DNA from: Sordaria brevicollis
Taxonomy: Eukaryota > Ascomycota > Sordariomycetes > Sordariales > Sordariaceae
Assembly: GCA_033439795.1 (NCBI GenBank)
Contig: JAUTDP010000009.1
Span: 1,302,001-1,366,000, forward strand
Reading direction: 5' to 3'
DNA length: 64,000 nt
This document shows, piece after piece, positions 24,996-37,000 of this stretch. The notes under the pieces were generated by a model, which saw nothing but the letters and a program-made list of their open reading frames with translations, was not told where the DNA came from and ran no database searches. Position 1 is the stretch's first letter, and each line of letters opens with the position of its first letter. The translations under genes and the position numbers were made by a program.

Positions 24996-25008
24996 GGGGG
25001 GGGGGGGG
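24996..25008. repeat. G13 homopolymer (C13 in the ligase transcript leader)
   Basis: Thirteen consecutive G on the plus strand, immediately upstream of the first possible start codon of the acyl-CoA ligase gene. Such tracts are slippage-prone and often vary between strains. Confidence 0.85.
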
Positions 25009-27922
25009 AAGTTATTCTGGAGTCTAGCCTTGTGGATCAGATCAAAGTGACTGATGATAACGGTGAGATGGAAGGTGAACAAGTCCCGTCTTGTATCCCA
25101 ACTCATGTAACCCGTCCCCAGCCATCTGTTGATATCCGGCTTATCATCATGTTTTCCATGCTACCTATCGGTTTCTTGGCCACCGAGGCATCGGATTGGG
25201 TGAGACGGACGGGAAGTCGAAACGGGACACGATGGATCTGGACCATCTGGCTCGAAGCGCTTCCCTTGGACCTGAAGGGACTTTTACTCGATGTCACGGC
25301 ACCCAAGTGTGAAGCGGGAGCGGCGGCCGTCGCGGAGGCGCGGGGAGGGGAGCCGTAGAGTTGAACGGGGATAAAAGCTACCCCGGATACCTACTTCCCC
25401 CACCTTTCCGGTGATGGGGCCGTAGCAATGACAGCAAAGACCCCCAAAATTCCCACATCTCATCCGGCCCCACCATTCTTCATTGCAGAGAGGGGCCGAG
25501 ACCGCCGAGGGGGGAGGCCAAGGCAGGGGAGGTGCCAAGAAGGCACGCAATGCCACGGCTGATTGGTCCAAGTGCGGGACACTCGGCAGTTGCTTGCTCA
25601 AGAACAATGGGGTAACGATTTCCTCTGTGCTGATTCTGAGTGACGGAAGGCGCCCCGACAATGCCGTTCAACACAAAAAGGCATTTCCTCGGCAGGCTTC
25701 GGCCAACAGGATGTTCAATTCCGGTCCTCTCATTTGCTGAGACGTAGCTGACTTGGACATTCGGGCAGGCAAAGAGCTGTGCATCACTGCGCGGTGGATC
25801 AAGCCCCGCCGTTCTTCTTGAAAAGGGTTCCTGAACGCAACCAAGGGTATGCCAGCTTGTGAGGCCATTGCCAATATCAACGACACGACGACATGCTTCG
25901 AATTGTTCAACGAGAGAGGGAAATGTGGTCACACGTCCAACGGTGATGCACGGCGATTACAATTGCAGCATGAGATCTACCGTACAACGTATGACAGATC
26001 AAGTGGCAGCTGCCGGCGCTGCAGTGGACAACAGCAGCAGGCATCATCAAGCTTGAAGCGGACGGGGCATGTCGGGCAACGACGAACTTACGGTAGTACT
26101 CGACACCAGAGCCTATGGTAGAAGGAGAAGATGAAGGAAAGGGTCCGAGTCAACAAACAACAAAATGGCCAAGGATCCGATCCAGTCTCTTTTTATACAC
26201 CACCACCACGGTCACCACCACCCCCAACACCCCAAGTCCCCCTCGTCGTCATCCACCCAAAAAGATCATGGACCAGAATTTAATTACTCTTTCCCCACCG
26301 GCATCCCACCGAACCCAGTCACCCGGGCCCTTCAATCAAAAAGGATGGGGACCCCTCATCTCGGGTACGGTAACCATACGGTTCGAACCGCCCTCAACCG
26401 CCTCGCATCGCTGTAGGCAGTGGGGTATTGATGATATCATCTCATTTTACTTTTTTTATCAAAGCTCTTTCGAAATAGTCAAAGAACCCCGAATACCGAG
26501 CCTGCCCTGCTTTTGTTCACTTTCCGCGCTTTTGCTTTTCGGTTCATCACCTAGCGGTGCATAAGGAGGGAAGTCAGCAGCAGGGAATGTTAAGGTAAGT
26601 GGGAGGAAAGGACCCGAAACAAGTTAGAGGTAGGTTACAGGAGGAGAAGCGGTTCCGTTCTTGTACCTGGCTTGTCTTGAATCTATGTACTCGCTTCCAA
26701 GCCCTCATCATACTGCACGTACGGTATGTGGGAGACAAGGGATGGATAGAGACCAGGTAGGTTGGGTAGGAACCAAGGAATGTGGTTTGGAAAAGAATTT
26801 GGAGAATCCAGGAGACAGGAAGAATGAAAGGGGACAAGTACCCGAGCAAGGAATCAGCCCCCAGACCCAAGAGCGCCCTCAGTCGATCCCCCAATCCTAT
26901 GACCAGCCAGACCAGACCAAAACCAATCTACTGGGCTCGGTTCGGTTCACGTTCATCAACGTTCGCTGAAAATGGTTGGGTTGACATGACATGGAACCTG
27001 GACTAGACTGGAGTCGCTCGGCCTCCTCGCTCGCAGTTTCTTTTACCCAAACCATGGATTTACAAGCAAAGAAAGCAGAAACCGCTAAAATAATGAACGG
27101 CGACCTGACCTGAACTTGCCCGAGTTGTCTCCACCTCCCTCCCTCCTAGACCTCCCCAGGTAACTGGTGGTTGGTAACCTATACATGGGCACATCGTTCG
27201 ATAAGGTCAACATTTCCCAACCTTACCGAGTAATCGGTTATCAACAACGGTCATGCACACGGCACTCCCAAGAAGAAAAGTCGTAGCGAGAGAGAAAGAG
27301 AGACAAGGACAAGGCAAGTTGGTAAGTGAGACATTGACATTCCAGCCCAGCTTTAAGCGTTTCCTTGGACGCTTGGAGACTCTTCAGGGTTCGCTAAAAC
27401 CATACTAAAGTGGTTATATGGCCTGATACTATGTACATCATACTGTGGTGGAAGCGGCCTTTTGTCCGCCTTGTCTCATTTGGTGTACTGTGGATGAGCG
27501 GTTGATTAGGCACAGCATGAACTCAAGTCGCTGGTTTGGTAGATTAGTCTTGGTGCGGTCATCCAGGTATGGTAAGTAGAGGGACGCCCGTCGGTAGGTC
27601 GGTCGGTAAGCCGGAGTGTTCGGACACTTTCGGATACATTCCCACCTGCGGATATGCGTGTTCGGTTCGGTTGAGCTTTCACTCGAGCTTCTTGTTGTCG
27701 TTCCTTTTCTTCGGCTTTGAAACGGGTGTTGTGAACGTGAACGCCACGTGCAATGTCTGAGACATGTATGCAATGGAACCCTTCTTGTTCTGATCTGGAT
27801 CACGTTTTTGGCAAGCGGACAATGGGCACGAATGTGATAATGAGGGTTGGAAAAACGCTGATACATATTGATGATATCCAAAAACACACTGATATAACCA
27901 TTCTATCAATGATACTGATACT

Positions 27923-27950
27923 GATGATGATGATGATGATGATGATGATG
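27923..27950. repeat. (GAT)n trinucleotide microsatellite
   Basis: About nine uninterrupted GAT units in non-coding sequence of the gene-poor region. Confidence 0.9.
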
Positions 27951-28673
27951 CGTATGTAGCGGCATTAGCAGCTACCGCAACGCCTCGCGACTCAGGCTGC
28001 TAGATGCAATCCACCACGTCTTCTTCTTCTCGCCTCCCTTCCGCGCAATCCAAATGCAAAATGCCGAGTAAAAATAGCAGATAGCCAGCCCAAGACTAAG
28101 AATGAGAGAGCTTCCTCAAAGAAGCGCAAAAGGAACAGACGCAAAGACCAAAGCCAAATAAGTAAACAGAAAAAAGTGAGAAGGGGTATGGGTATTGTGA
28201 AGATGAAAACAAAAGTTGGCCGCCCAAACAAGAGGAAAGCTGAGCCAGAAGACCAAAATGAATCGCAGAGAAAAAATCAAGACGAGTTTGCCGCCGCCGC
28301 CGTTCGCTTTGATCCCCCGCATGAAAGAACAGGTGAAATTTATCCCTCCCAGAAACGTGATGTCGAAATTCGAAATTGCAAGAAGCCGCCCCAGTAGTTT
28401 TAGATGAGAAAAAGGAGGTATCGCGTTAACAGTTTGTCGGCAAGCGCTCGCTGTTCAGTCCAGTCGACCGAAACGATCCATGATGTTTGTGTCTGTGTTT
28501 GGTAACCGTGTGGTTGTTGTTGTTGTCTTTTGGAAATAGTTGTAAAGTAGGTTTTGTCGAAGAATAAAAGTAAGTCGGGGTCATAAAATCATTCCCATTT
28601 TTGTGAAGATTTGTCGTTCATGGTGTGTCGTCGGCTTCCCTCCATCTTTTGGTGCAGTTGTTGGTTGTGCTGT

Positions 28674-29048
28674 TCAATAAACCTGGCTCTTGTTGTCGCG
28701 TCGAATCATATGTTCCCATGGTACTGCTCCCCTTTGCCTGCTCTTGCACTCTCCACAATCGATATCTCTAAAAAGTGATATGTTAGAGATCTGTCTTATT
28801 GCGCCGCGTTTGCGAAACAAGGTGATGATGAGAGATGAGAAAAAAAAACTCACTTGTTCTCAAAGTGCGCCACGTTCGGTGTACACCTCTTGTGGGTGAT
28901 GGTGTATTCACGGCACCACTGGGAAGCTATCCAGCGGTAGTGCCCACAGGCATATGCTCTCTGTTTTTGGTTTGATGTTAGTTTCATTCCTTTATCTAGG
29001 TTATGAGCAGATAGTATGAGATGGGCTCACCTGAATGTAGTCGCACAT
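28674..29048 (-). CDS. Small Cys/His-rich conserved fungal protein (MCDY...CGHYRW...CGEC)
   Basis: A three-exon gene too fragmented for ORF calling: 29048-29031, 28960-28854 and 28767-28674, giving 72 residues. Exon 1 is MCDYIQ, exon 2 has AYACGHYRWIASQWC and YTITHKRCTPNV, and exon 3 has DIDCGECKSRQRG and ends NKSQVY. Donors are GTGAGC and GTGAGT. Acceptors follow CTAAC-type branch sites (AACTAACATC and TCTAACATATC), and all phases agree. The order CGH-x-RW/RY, WC, TH-x-x-C, C-x-x-C is, from memory, a widespread fungal family of unknown function. The cysteines and histidines suggest metal binding (inference). If intron 2 is retained, the frame stops at once (AAG TGA), giving a 42-residue form ending FENK. 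The gene stands alone, with kilobases of non-coding DNA on both sides. Confidence 0.72.
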
Positions 29049-32000
29049 GATTCCTAATAGAATCGCTCTTGTGCAAAGCCTGATAGCACAAAGAAAGAAA
29101 AAGAGAGCTTTGAGGCTGAAGTCTGGAACTTTTGTTCTTGGAAGTTCGCTGGTCCCTTGGAAATCCTCAGAAAGACGAACGAACGGGAGCGGATCAACCT
29201 GGGTTTATGGAGGTGATAATAATGGAGCTCATGTGACTCTGGAACTAGAACCGAACTGATGGGAGAAGGAAAATGAAGCGGGAACGATACCCGTTCTTGT
29301 ACTTGGCGGTCTCCATATCAATATCCACATTCCAGTTAATTGTCTCTCTCCACCACATCAAACTTCATCAGCCCTACTTCATCCAAAAACCGCATATGAG
29401 CATGGATTAGCGTATGGAGTTGCGAACACGATGGGGAATGGGATGGGATGTGTGGTGTCAAGGTGGACACTGACTGACACTGACTGGGCTTCTTCTTGCT
29501 AGTCCAGGCCCGGCCTGGGGCATACTTGCGAGGTTAGAGACAGGTGAAAAAAAAAAAAAAAGAAACGCAAAATGGTTCAAGGAAACACACACACGCACAC
29601 AGCAAAGATGAAAACCACTGTTCTCCCGATCCAAGACAAAGGTGCATAGGTCCAGAGATCGGGAAAAGAAACGTCAGGATCCAAGTCCCTGTTTGGCTAC
29701 CTAGTCAGGCATCTTTCTCTTCTCAGAAGACTGAGAGAAACCGGTGCTTACTTTCCACACTGTAGAGGATTAGGTAGGAGGGTAAGTATGCCCCATCCCC
29801 AGTAAGGGTGTAAATGGGGCCCTAGCACTGGCCAGCTAATTAACTTGAAGTGTCGCTTAGGTACCTTGGTGTGCTTTCCAGGGCGCCAACTGACTTGGGA
29901 CCCGGACCCAATCACAAATCCTAGCACACATCCTCTGGACATCTGGACTGTGTTCGACCAGTCAGAGAAGCAACCGGAGGATCAGCCGAAAAACAACGAG
30001 AATGAAAGCGAACAGCCCATCTCCGGACCGAGAGAAGACAAAATATGATATAACTGACAGAAGACCTGGCTATGACTTTTTTGGTGCGCGCAGATTGTGC
30101 CTTTTTGAGTGAGCCTACCACAGCTCACGGAGATTCGTCCATCGTCGATTATTGACATGGAAAAAAGGGGAAGGTCATCAAGGAGGGGAGTGTACATTTA
30201 GGTGCTGACGATGTGTTTCCTAGTGCCTAGGCAAGTTCGGACTCTGTTACCTGTTCTGGTTGTTGAAGGCCTACGTACCAGGGTTGAAGCCTTTCTCCCC
30301 TGTGCGCTTCACAAGCGCTGTATGACACCTTCAACAGTCTTATTGCAACTTCTGGGCAGTCTTCAGCATCCACTGTTAATCACTCGCAGACACTGCCCAC
30401 TGTGGATGTCGTTCACGGCCAACGTCTCGGTAACATCCGTGATACGTAAATGGCGCGCCATTTGCGACCAACTGCAGCCAGAATCGTTACGAGTTCGCAC
30501 AAACTCAAATCTTCCAGTGCTAATGTCGGCGAGAAGCTCTGGAAGAAGAAGATGTCGCGCGTGGTGAGATCCTCACGCGGGAGGCGCTGCGTCTGTTGGT
30601 TCCTCTGGTATTTGGTAAGTAGAATTCTCGAAAGAACCCCCCGGCGTCAAATTCCGGATGGCTTCGCTCCCGAATCGCCTGAACTGTTAATGGTTAAGGC
30701 AGACACCGCCCATATCACATATCACACTTTTCGTTGCAACGTTTGAGGTGAAGGCCCCCGGATAACAGCGCGCATGACGGCAATTGGATGGACCTTGTTC
30801 ATGATCGCCGCCCAATGTTGCTGATGTTTCCTGTATGCTGCGTACCAGGAACCAAACTCCAGATTTGCTTAGGCCCCGGGCTGTCATGGTATCGCAACCC
30901 AAATCGCAGGGTCATGACCCGGCGGCGCGGAATAAGAAAGAAGAAATGCTGGAAAACGCGGGGGCGCTTAAGTTTGCGTGTCTCGACAATGGGGGTCTGG
31001 AGTCTCAGGCACACATGTTGTAAGTGTCGCACATGGTGAACTTGACAAAGATCGCAGTGGTTCTCATGGGCGTGAGACAACCAGTGGAATGGGTGATTCG
31101 AGTCCTCATCGTCGGCGACTTTTGGCCTTGTGAGACCGTCAGGTACCGTACCCCTGATGAGCACGAATGAGCGGTTCATGAACACTTGCATAGCTTTAGC
31201 GGTTCTAGGATATTGGGACGTTGAACTTGTGTTCCTAAGCCCACTGCGGAGAAGTGCATCTTCAGAAAGCGCTAGTTCGGTTGATAGCTTCGAATCGCTT
31301 CACAGTGCCCGCGAGGGTCAGCGATATTGGGCTCTTGATGAATCGGAGCCCGTTTATGCCGTCGAACCTGGCTCCAGGCCCGTAAGTCTCCTGAAAGTCT
31401 CCGGGCCTAGAGTCCGTTAGGTATGTGTTGAATGAGCCGCCGGTGCTTGACACGCAGAGAGCACAGTCATGGACAGTGTCTGGGAAGGTGATCGTCCGGC
31501 CAGCTGGGACCTTGGAGACATGGGGCAGCCATGACGTACCGCAAGCCAGTCAGGGATAACTCCTGCTCAATGCTGCTACGGGGAACAAACCGGAAGCGGT
31601 CCTAGCGATCCGGCCGTCCCAGCCGTTGCTGAGCGCCAGACTGTTTTGCGAAAAGACGGGGTGCATGATCGGACGGGCGGGCCTAACGGGTTGGAACTGG
31701 TAAGGAATGACGGAAAGCATACCACTACCGTTGGTGTCTCGGGAGGCATGCTCGAGTCGGTGGGCTTCCCCGTCGTCTAACGGGCATAATTTTAGCAAAT
31801 GTCTTGAAGGTATTCCTTTTTCCTTCCTCAGTGGGCTGTTGAGAACCCCAGCCAAGAAAATGCTTGCTAGTTGGACCTGGAGCTGGACCTGGAGCTGGCG
31901 CAGGCTGTGCCCTTCCTTCATCAAAGGCTGTGCCGAATATCAATATCGTGCGGTTGTTGTTTGCCCTAAGCCATGTTGCTTCTTGTTGAGCCGGAATTTG

Positions 32001-33199
32001 ACCGAGATAGCTACCATAGCTACCTGGCTCTCCCAGCAACCGTCCAGGTGGGATATTCCAAATCCATGGCGTTGGTACAACTTTGTTGGTTCAAGATGGA
32101 ATGTTGAACGGTACTGATACAGTAACAGATGCATTGAGGGCCGTAGACGAGTCTGAGAGTGCCGACTCTATGCCCGTCGTCATCTGGTTGTCGGTAATGT
32201 CCGCAATGAAAATCCGTGGATCCGGAGAGAGAATCATTTGGATGATGTCCGGCTACCGTACACGGCTGTATCGTGGGACGGGATTCGCGGTCTCTTGCAA
32301 ATTGGTGTTGGCGGTCTGGTCAAATTGGGGTGGAACTGCCCGTATTGGTAGTTGTGAGAGGGAAGAGAGCGATTGTTGGAGTTCTTTGTTCGAGGTTGGG
32401 GTTGATCGGCAGGGCATCTGTTAGTGTAAGCCCGAATGCCGAAATGACCCCCGCTGGCGCCGCTTGACAGTGCCTGCGCTTGCGTTGCAAGTGGCGCCTG
32501 CCAAAGGGCAATCAGTGCAGATGACAGCCAGATGACCTCGGGTGACAAGCGCTGTGCATTTCCATCTGACGCGGGTCTTGCCCACCTTCCGTCTTGGAAA
32601 GCAACGTCAAACTTCAACGGGAACACGGAACTTTATTCCAACGTCAACGGACACTTGACGACAACAATGGAACGTCAACTCTTAGCCCTTTGATATTCAT
32701 TCACCTTCCATTTCATCATGACCCTAATCACCGCCCATGGCACTATTGCTGTTCAGCTCGCCCAGACCTTGACAGAGCCATGAGCTTCATTCAGCCCTCA
32801 TCACCAAAACGATATGCCGCGAAAGTATTGTTAAAGGCTTGATTGATTGACTTTTGCAAAGAGGAACAAGAGCTCGAGTACCAAATGCGAAAGAAAAGAG
32901 AAAGAGGAAAAACCAAGAAACAGGAAACTTGAACAAAAAGCCCAGCCCATACAAAAGCCAAATCTCCGTCAAAAGCACAGGCGGCTACCTTTCAGGCCTT
33001 CGAATCGTCCAGCCCTCATGATCACCGAATGAACTCGACATCGATCTGGATATATGAGTGGCTGTACTGCATGCCAGCAACCACCGCCCCCTATCCCCAG
33101 ATCTTGCTTCAGAAGAAGCCAATACCTCCACTTTACCATTCCGACTAAGCCCTCCCCCAAAGCGGACCATCAAAGGCCAGAATCTCAAAATCAGACCAT
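29049..33199. other. Gene-poor intergenic region with possible decayed coding fragments
   Basis: 4.15 kb between the small Cys/His-rich gene and the DUF4360 gene. No intact gene was recognised. On the minus strand between about 31260 and 32240 there are protein-like frames broken by a stop and by frame changes (see findings). On the plus strand 30450-30746 is an open frame without recognisable content. Composition is normal, so this is not a heavily RIP-mutated repeat. Confidence 0.4.
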
Positions 33200-34050
33200 C
33201 TACTTCTTGCTGCAGGGCTTCCAGGCGAGGTTGATCTGCTGAGTGAAGGCGACGGTGGCATCGTCATCAGTGATCTCGCCAATAGCGCTGGAGTTGGTGC
33301 TGGTGAGCGCGATGCGGTTGTTGACGTTGAGGATGCCGTTGGAGCCGCATGGCGAGTAGATGTAGCTGGCGGTGGGCACCTTGTCGGTCTTGGTGTACAC
33401 CTGACCCTGAGCCCAGATGCCGCCACCGCTGATGGTGGTCTGCGTGGTGGTGGTGTCCGAAGGAGCCTGGCTGAAGTAGTAGGTGCTGAAGAAGGTGCCA
33501 GTCACGCCGGGCTCGAGCAGAGCATAGCCGTGGTATGTGCTCTCGAGGACGGAGAATTGGAAGCCACCGGGGTACTATTCACTGTCAGCTTGGCCCATTC
33601 GCATATTCAACATGCTAAGACGGAGACAACATACCTTGAGGTTCAAATGAAGCTGGCAGTTCTTGGTCCTCTCTGTCGGGTTGTACCCCTGGCCAATGTA
33701 GACCTGGAATCTGTCGAAGCCAAAGGTGATGACCTTAAATGTTTGCTCAAATCAGTATCGGTTGCCAGTCTCGGAATTTCATACCTGGTAGTCTTCCAGG
33801 ACAGTGAAGTCAACCACCCCGTGCTGTTCCACCCAGCACCGGTGCCGTTGTTCCAACGTACCGTCTTGTCCGGAGAGATGCTGGTCGACACGGTGCCTTG
33901 AGGGCAGCCGTTGCCAGAGAATGTGGCGCTGGTGATCTGAATCTGCTTGGGATCCGGGCCATCAGCCCAGCCATCGGGAGAGGGTTGGACAAGACCCAAG
34001 GGGCTGGCGACGGCGAGAGCGGGAAGAAGGTAGGCGATGAAGGAACGCAT
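33200..34050 (-). CDS. Secreted DUF4360-family protein
   Basis: Exons in transcript order: 34050-33862, 33733-33635 and 33574-33200, giving 220 residues. Residues 1-16 (MRSFIAYLLPALAVAS) are a secretion signal peptide. The mature part has the family layout: ITSATFSGNGCPQGT, SISPDKTVITFGFD, a YIGQGYNPTERTKNCQLHLNLKYPGG-type core, and a Cys near the C-terminus (NLAWKPCSKK). The first donor was put at GTACGT (33861) because joining to GTC at 33733 restores SISPDKTV-ITFGFD. Reading through instead gives a frame that departs from the family. Function is unknown in the family. Members are small extracellular proteins of fungi and plants. It stands alone between two gene-poor stretches. Confidence 0.85.
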
Positions 34051-37000
34051 TTTGGCTGGGTTGTCAAAGACGATCGTCGGAACAGATCAGGTTTTTCGAC
34101 GGAGATCAGAAAAGATCAGAGGGCTTCTTGGTTCTGGAGGGCTGGAGAAGGCTGGAGAAGGCTGCTGTGATGAACAAAAAAAAAGTCCATCTTGTCGTGG
34201 GATAGTCGCCATCTTTATACTCGTGTCCGAGGTGAGTCGGTCTCGCCATCTTGGTGATCTCTGCTGACTTCTCCTCGCTCGTCTTCGTGATCAGGACCCG
34301 GAGCTGAAGCTTCGGAAACGGAGACGGAGTTGCTCTTGGAAAGCACCACACATGTCACCCCTGGTTTGGCCACCGTGGTGATGCTAGTTGTCGCCGCCAA
34401 GAACGCATGACCTTTCGACTATTCGTGCCGGTACCAACTTGCTTCCCTTCGAACTCTGATGACTCGATCCCAGCCGCAAAGAGATCTCTACCCTTGACTC
34501 GGCCCATATTGAACTTTGTTTTGATTCTCCCGTCTCAGAGCCGAAAAGGACCGCGCTAGAACCGATATCTGAGGTTGGCGAGATTCATGGGTCGCTGCAA
34601 CGAATTTGCGGATGAAGTGAGGATAAATGAAGCGCATATTAAAACGGGACGTCTGCCTTTTAAAGGGTCGCCTCATCGGGAGGTCGTACCAAGCTTTGGC
34701 CGTGCCGAGACCAAGGCTACTGGCCTTCGCTTCCTCAAAACACCCTTCGTCGACACTTTAAACTTGTGGGGTATCCAGCAACCGTGATTCTTTTTTTAGG
34801 TTGTCACCATCCATCGCATCTATCCAGCCTTGATCATCAGCTATGCAATGCCCAGCTCTTCCGTACACTTTGGATCGAGACCACAGCATTTGATCACGAC
34901 CTATTCTATGGTTCACAAGGGACCGATGTAACCTGGCAGCGTGAATACCAGATCCAGTCGCTGGGGAACAGCCTCCATGTCAGCAACATCCCGTAAGTAT
35001 TGCAACAACCCGCGTTACACCCGTGGTATCTGCGTTCCACTCCCTTGGCGTACGTTCCCTACGAGGTTCGGGTCTATCTGATATCTCGGAGCGACAAACC
35101 CGCAGGCATTTTCCAGTATGACACGAAAGGCAAGTGAAGAGCAATCCCTTAGCATTCTCAGTAACGCTTCTTCAACCCCAACTAATCAGGGATATTGATG
35201 CTATTTTTACACCCACTCAACGATGCACTGTTTTGCCACTGGTCAGGAAAACCATTTTCAATATATCGACGCTCTGTCTTCGCAAAGCATGTCAGACGGG
35301 TTCCTCCCTTCTGTCCGAGCTAATAGATAGTGCTCCAGGTTTCCCTTCCAATCACCTCATAAGGACGGCCTATTCTTGCCACTACGTGCTGGGCGATATG
35401 GCCATGACCATCATCCACCATTTCTTGCCGGTGTTCGTTCCCGAAGTCCTCAACCGTTTCAACGTACAAAACCTGCCATTGGCCAATGAGAGCCCACCAA
35501 AGCACAACGACGACATGCCTTCACCTATTGTTGTCGTCTTTTTCCTCACTTGAAGATATTCCACATCTTAACCCCCCTGCATGACTAGGCAGCGAGACCA
35601 TGACCGCTATAGTAATCTACACACTATTCTTCGGACCAACTTTCCCCGCTTGAAGAAACGTCGTGGCGTGAATTTTTGAAGGCGACATCGAGGTCCTTCA
35701 TTGTCTCCTTCTCTTGGCTTCATTCGGAGCCATTAATGACAGGAAGAGGATGGAGGTGAAACGCTCTCCTCATTCATGCCTTCGCTTGCAATTAACACAG
35801 GCTATTCAGAGCTTTGACGTGCTCAAGTCAGATGATATCACGAAAGACAACACCATATTAACACATTTCAACGTTCATCTCATCCCCTCTTTCGAGGCCC
35901 ATATACAGTTGCGGCTCTTTCTATGCGCCTTAACACTGCATCATTCTTTAACACGGAAAGCTCAGCACTTGAACATTTTCTACGCCTCCGCCACTTCCGC
36001 TCTTGCCTCTCCACCCCGGAATTCATATGCTCTGCTGTGCTCATAATGATCCTGTAATTACACTCTTTTCAAGCACACAAAGCGCTCTTCGATATGTCCT
36101 TGAGACAATGACACCCATCCACTGCATCCCTCCATCAAACCTTACCTAACCATTGACCCAAGAGAAGCATTGTCCGGGTTACAGGATCAGTACTACAAAG
36201 GACAAGAATAGCTACATATAAATTGGAAACGATGCGCAAGGGGTTTGAGGGTGGCATGGCATGGCAAGGCATGGTGGCTTGCACGTTAACCAGGTACGAA
36301 CGGTTGTGGATAGATGAAGGTTCGACGACAACTGAGTGTCTCAAAAACAAAGTATCAAGAAGCCATAGCGACCACACTACCTTCAGATCTGTGCAGATAT
36401 CTGTCTCTACTCTGTCGTCTATATTGTCACTGTGTGCAAAGTGAAATTTTCTTATAATCCAAAGAAAGGATGTAAATGACAAGATACGGTTTGCGGATAC
36501 AGTTTTGCGAGAGAAAAATTCCATGTTCTTCACAATCAACACTTCGACAAAAGCTCAAGCAAGCAACATGACCGACCCTCCGAGTATGGAGTCTTGAGAT
36601 GGGAACGCAACGCTAAGGGTTCCCTCCTTTCCCCGACTAGACCTAACCGCACCATTCAGGAATTTCCTTTTCCGAAGAATACCTGATACTGAACAGGATT
36701 CCATGGAAAACTCAAAATACTGAGTGAGCTGAGCTGAACACAGCCACAACCAGGAGTTTACGAACCATGAACCATCAAAGTCGAGAACCATATATAACTC
36801 ATAGTTGGTGAGATACCCTTTGATACACACACTGCCATTAGGGTGATTACCAGGTTAACAGTTTTGCAGAATGATCCATGTATGTCCATTATACAACCCT
36901 AGAGCTCACCTGTCCATCTCTCTAACTTATTTGGGCCTCCAAAACATGCTCAAAAATTTTCCCTTAACCTCCTTCGTTTCTTCTTAGCGTTTCTACTCTT

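Larger units (their letters stand above)
24992..28673. other. Gene-poor intergenic region
   Basis: 3.7 kb between the acyl-CoA ligase start and the 3' end of the small Cys/His-rich gene. Composition is normal (not RIP-like) with scattered pyrimidine-rich and GT-rich stretches. The longest open frames (for example 25480-25932 minus) lack any recognisable domain. A hydrophobic 68-codon minus-strand frame at 28116-28322 is noted separately. The region probably contains promoter sequence and perhaps non-coding transcripts, but nothing specific is supported. Confidence 0.4.

Noticed and set aside
25480..25932. 150-codon minus-strand frame
   Set aside because: No domain, splice context or compositional bias. 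The length is within chance for this much non-coding DNA.
30799..31191. 130-codon minus-strand frame with HENHCDLCQVHHVRHL
   Set aside because: The Cys/His string is suggestive, but no second motif, intron structure or family match was recognised, so it cannot be called a gene.
35134..35553. 139-codon plus-strand frame in the 34-38 kb gap
   Set aside because: No recognisable domain or signal peptide, and an isolated position. A chance open frame is the simplest reading.
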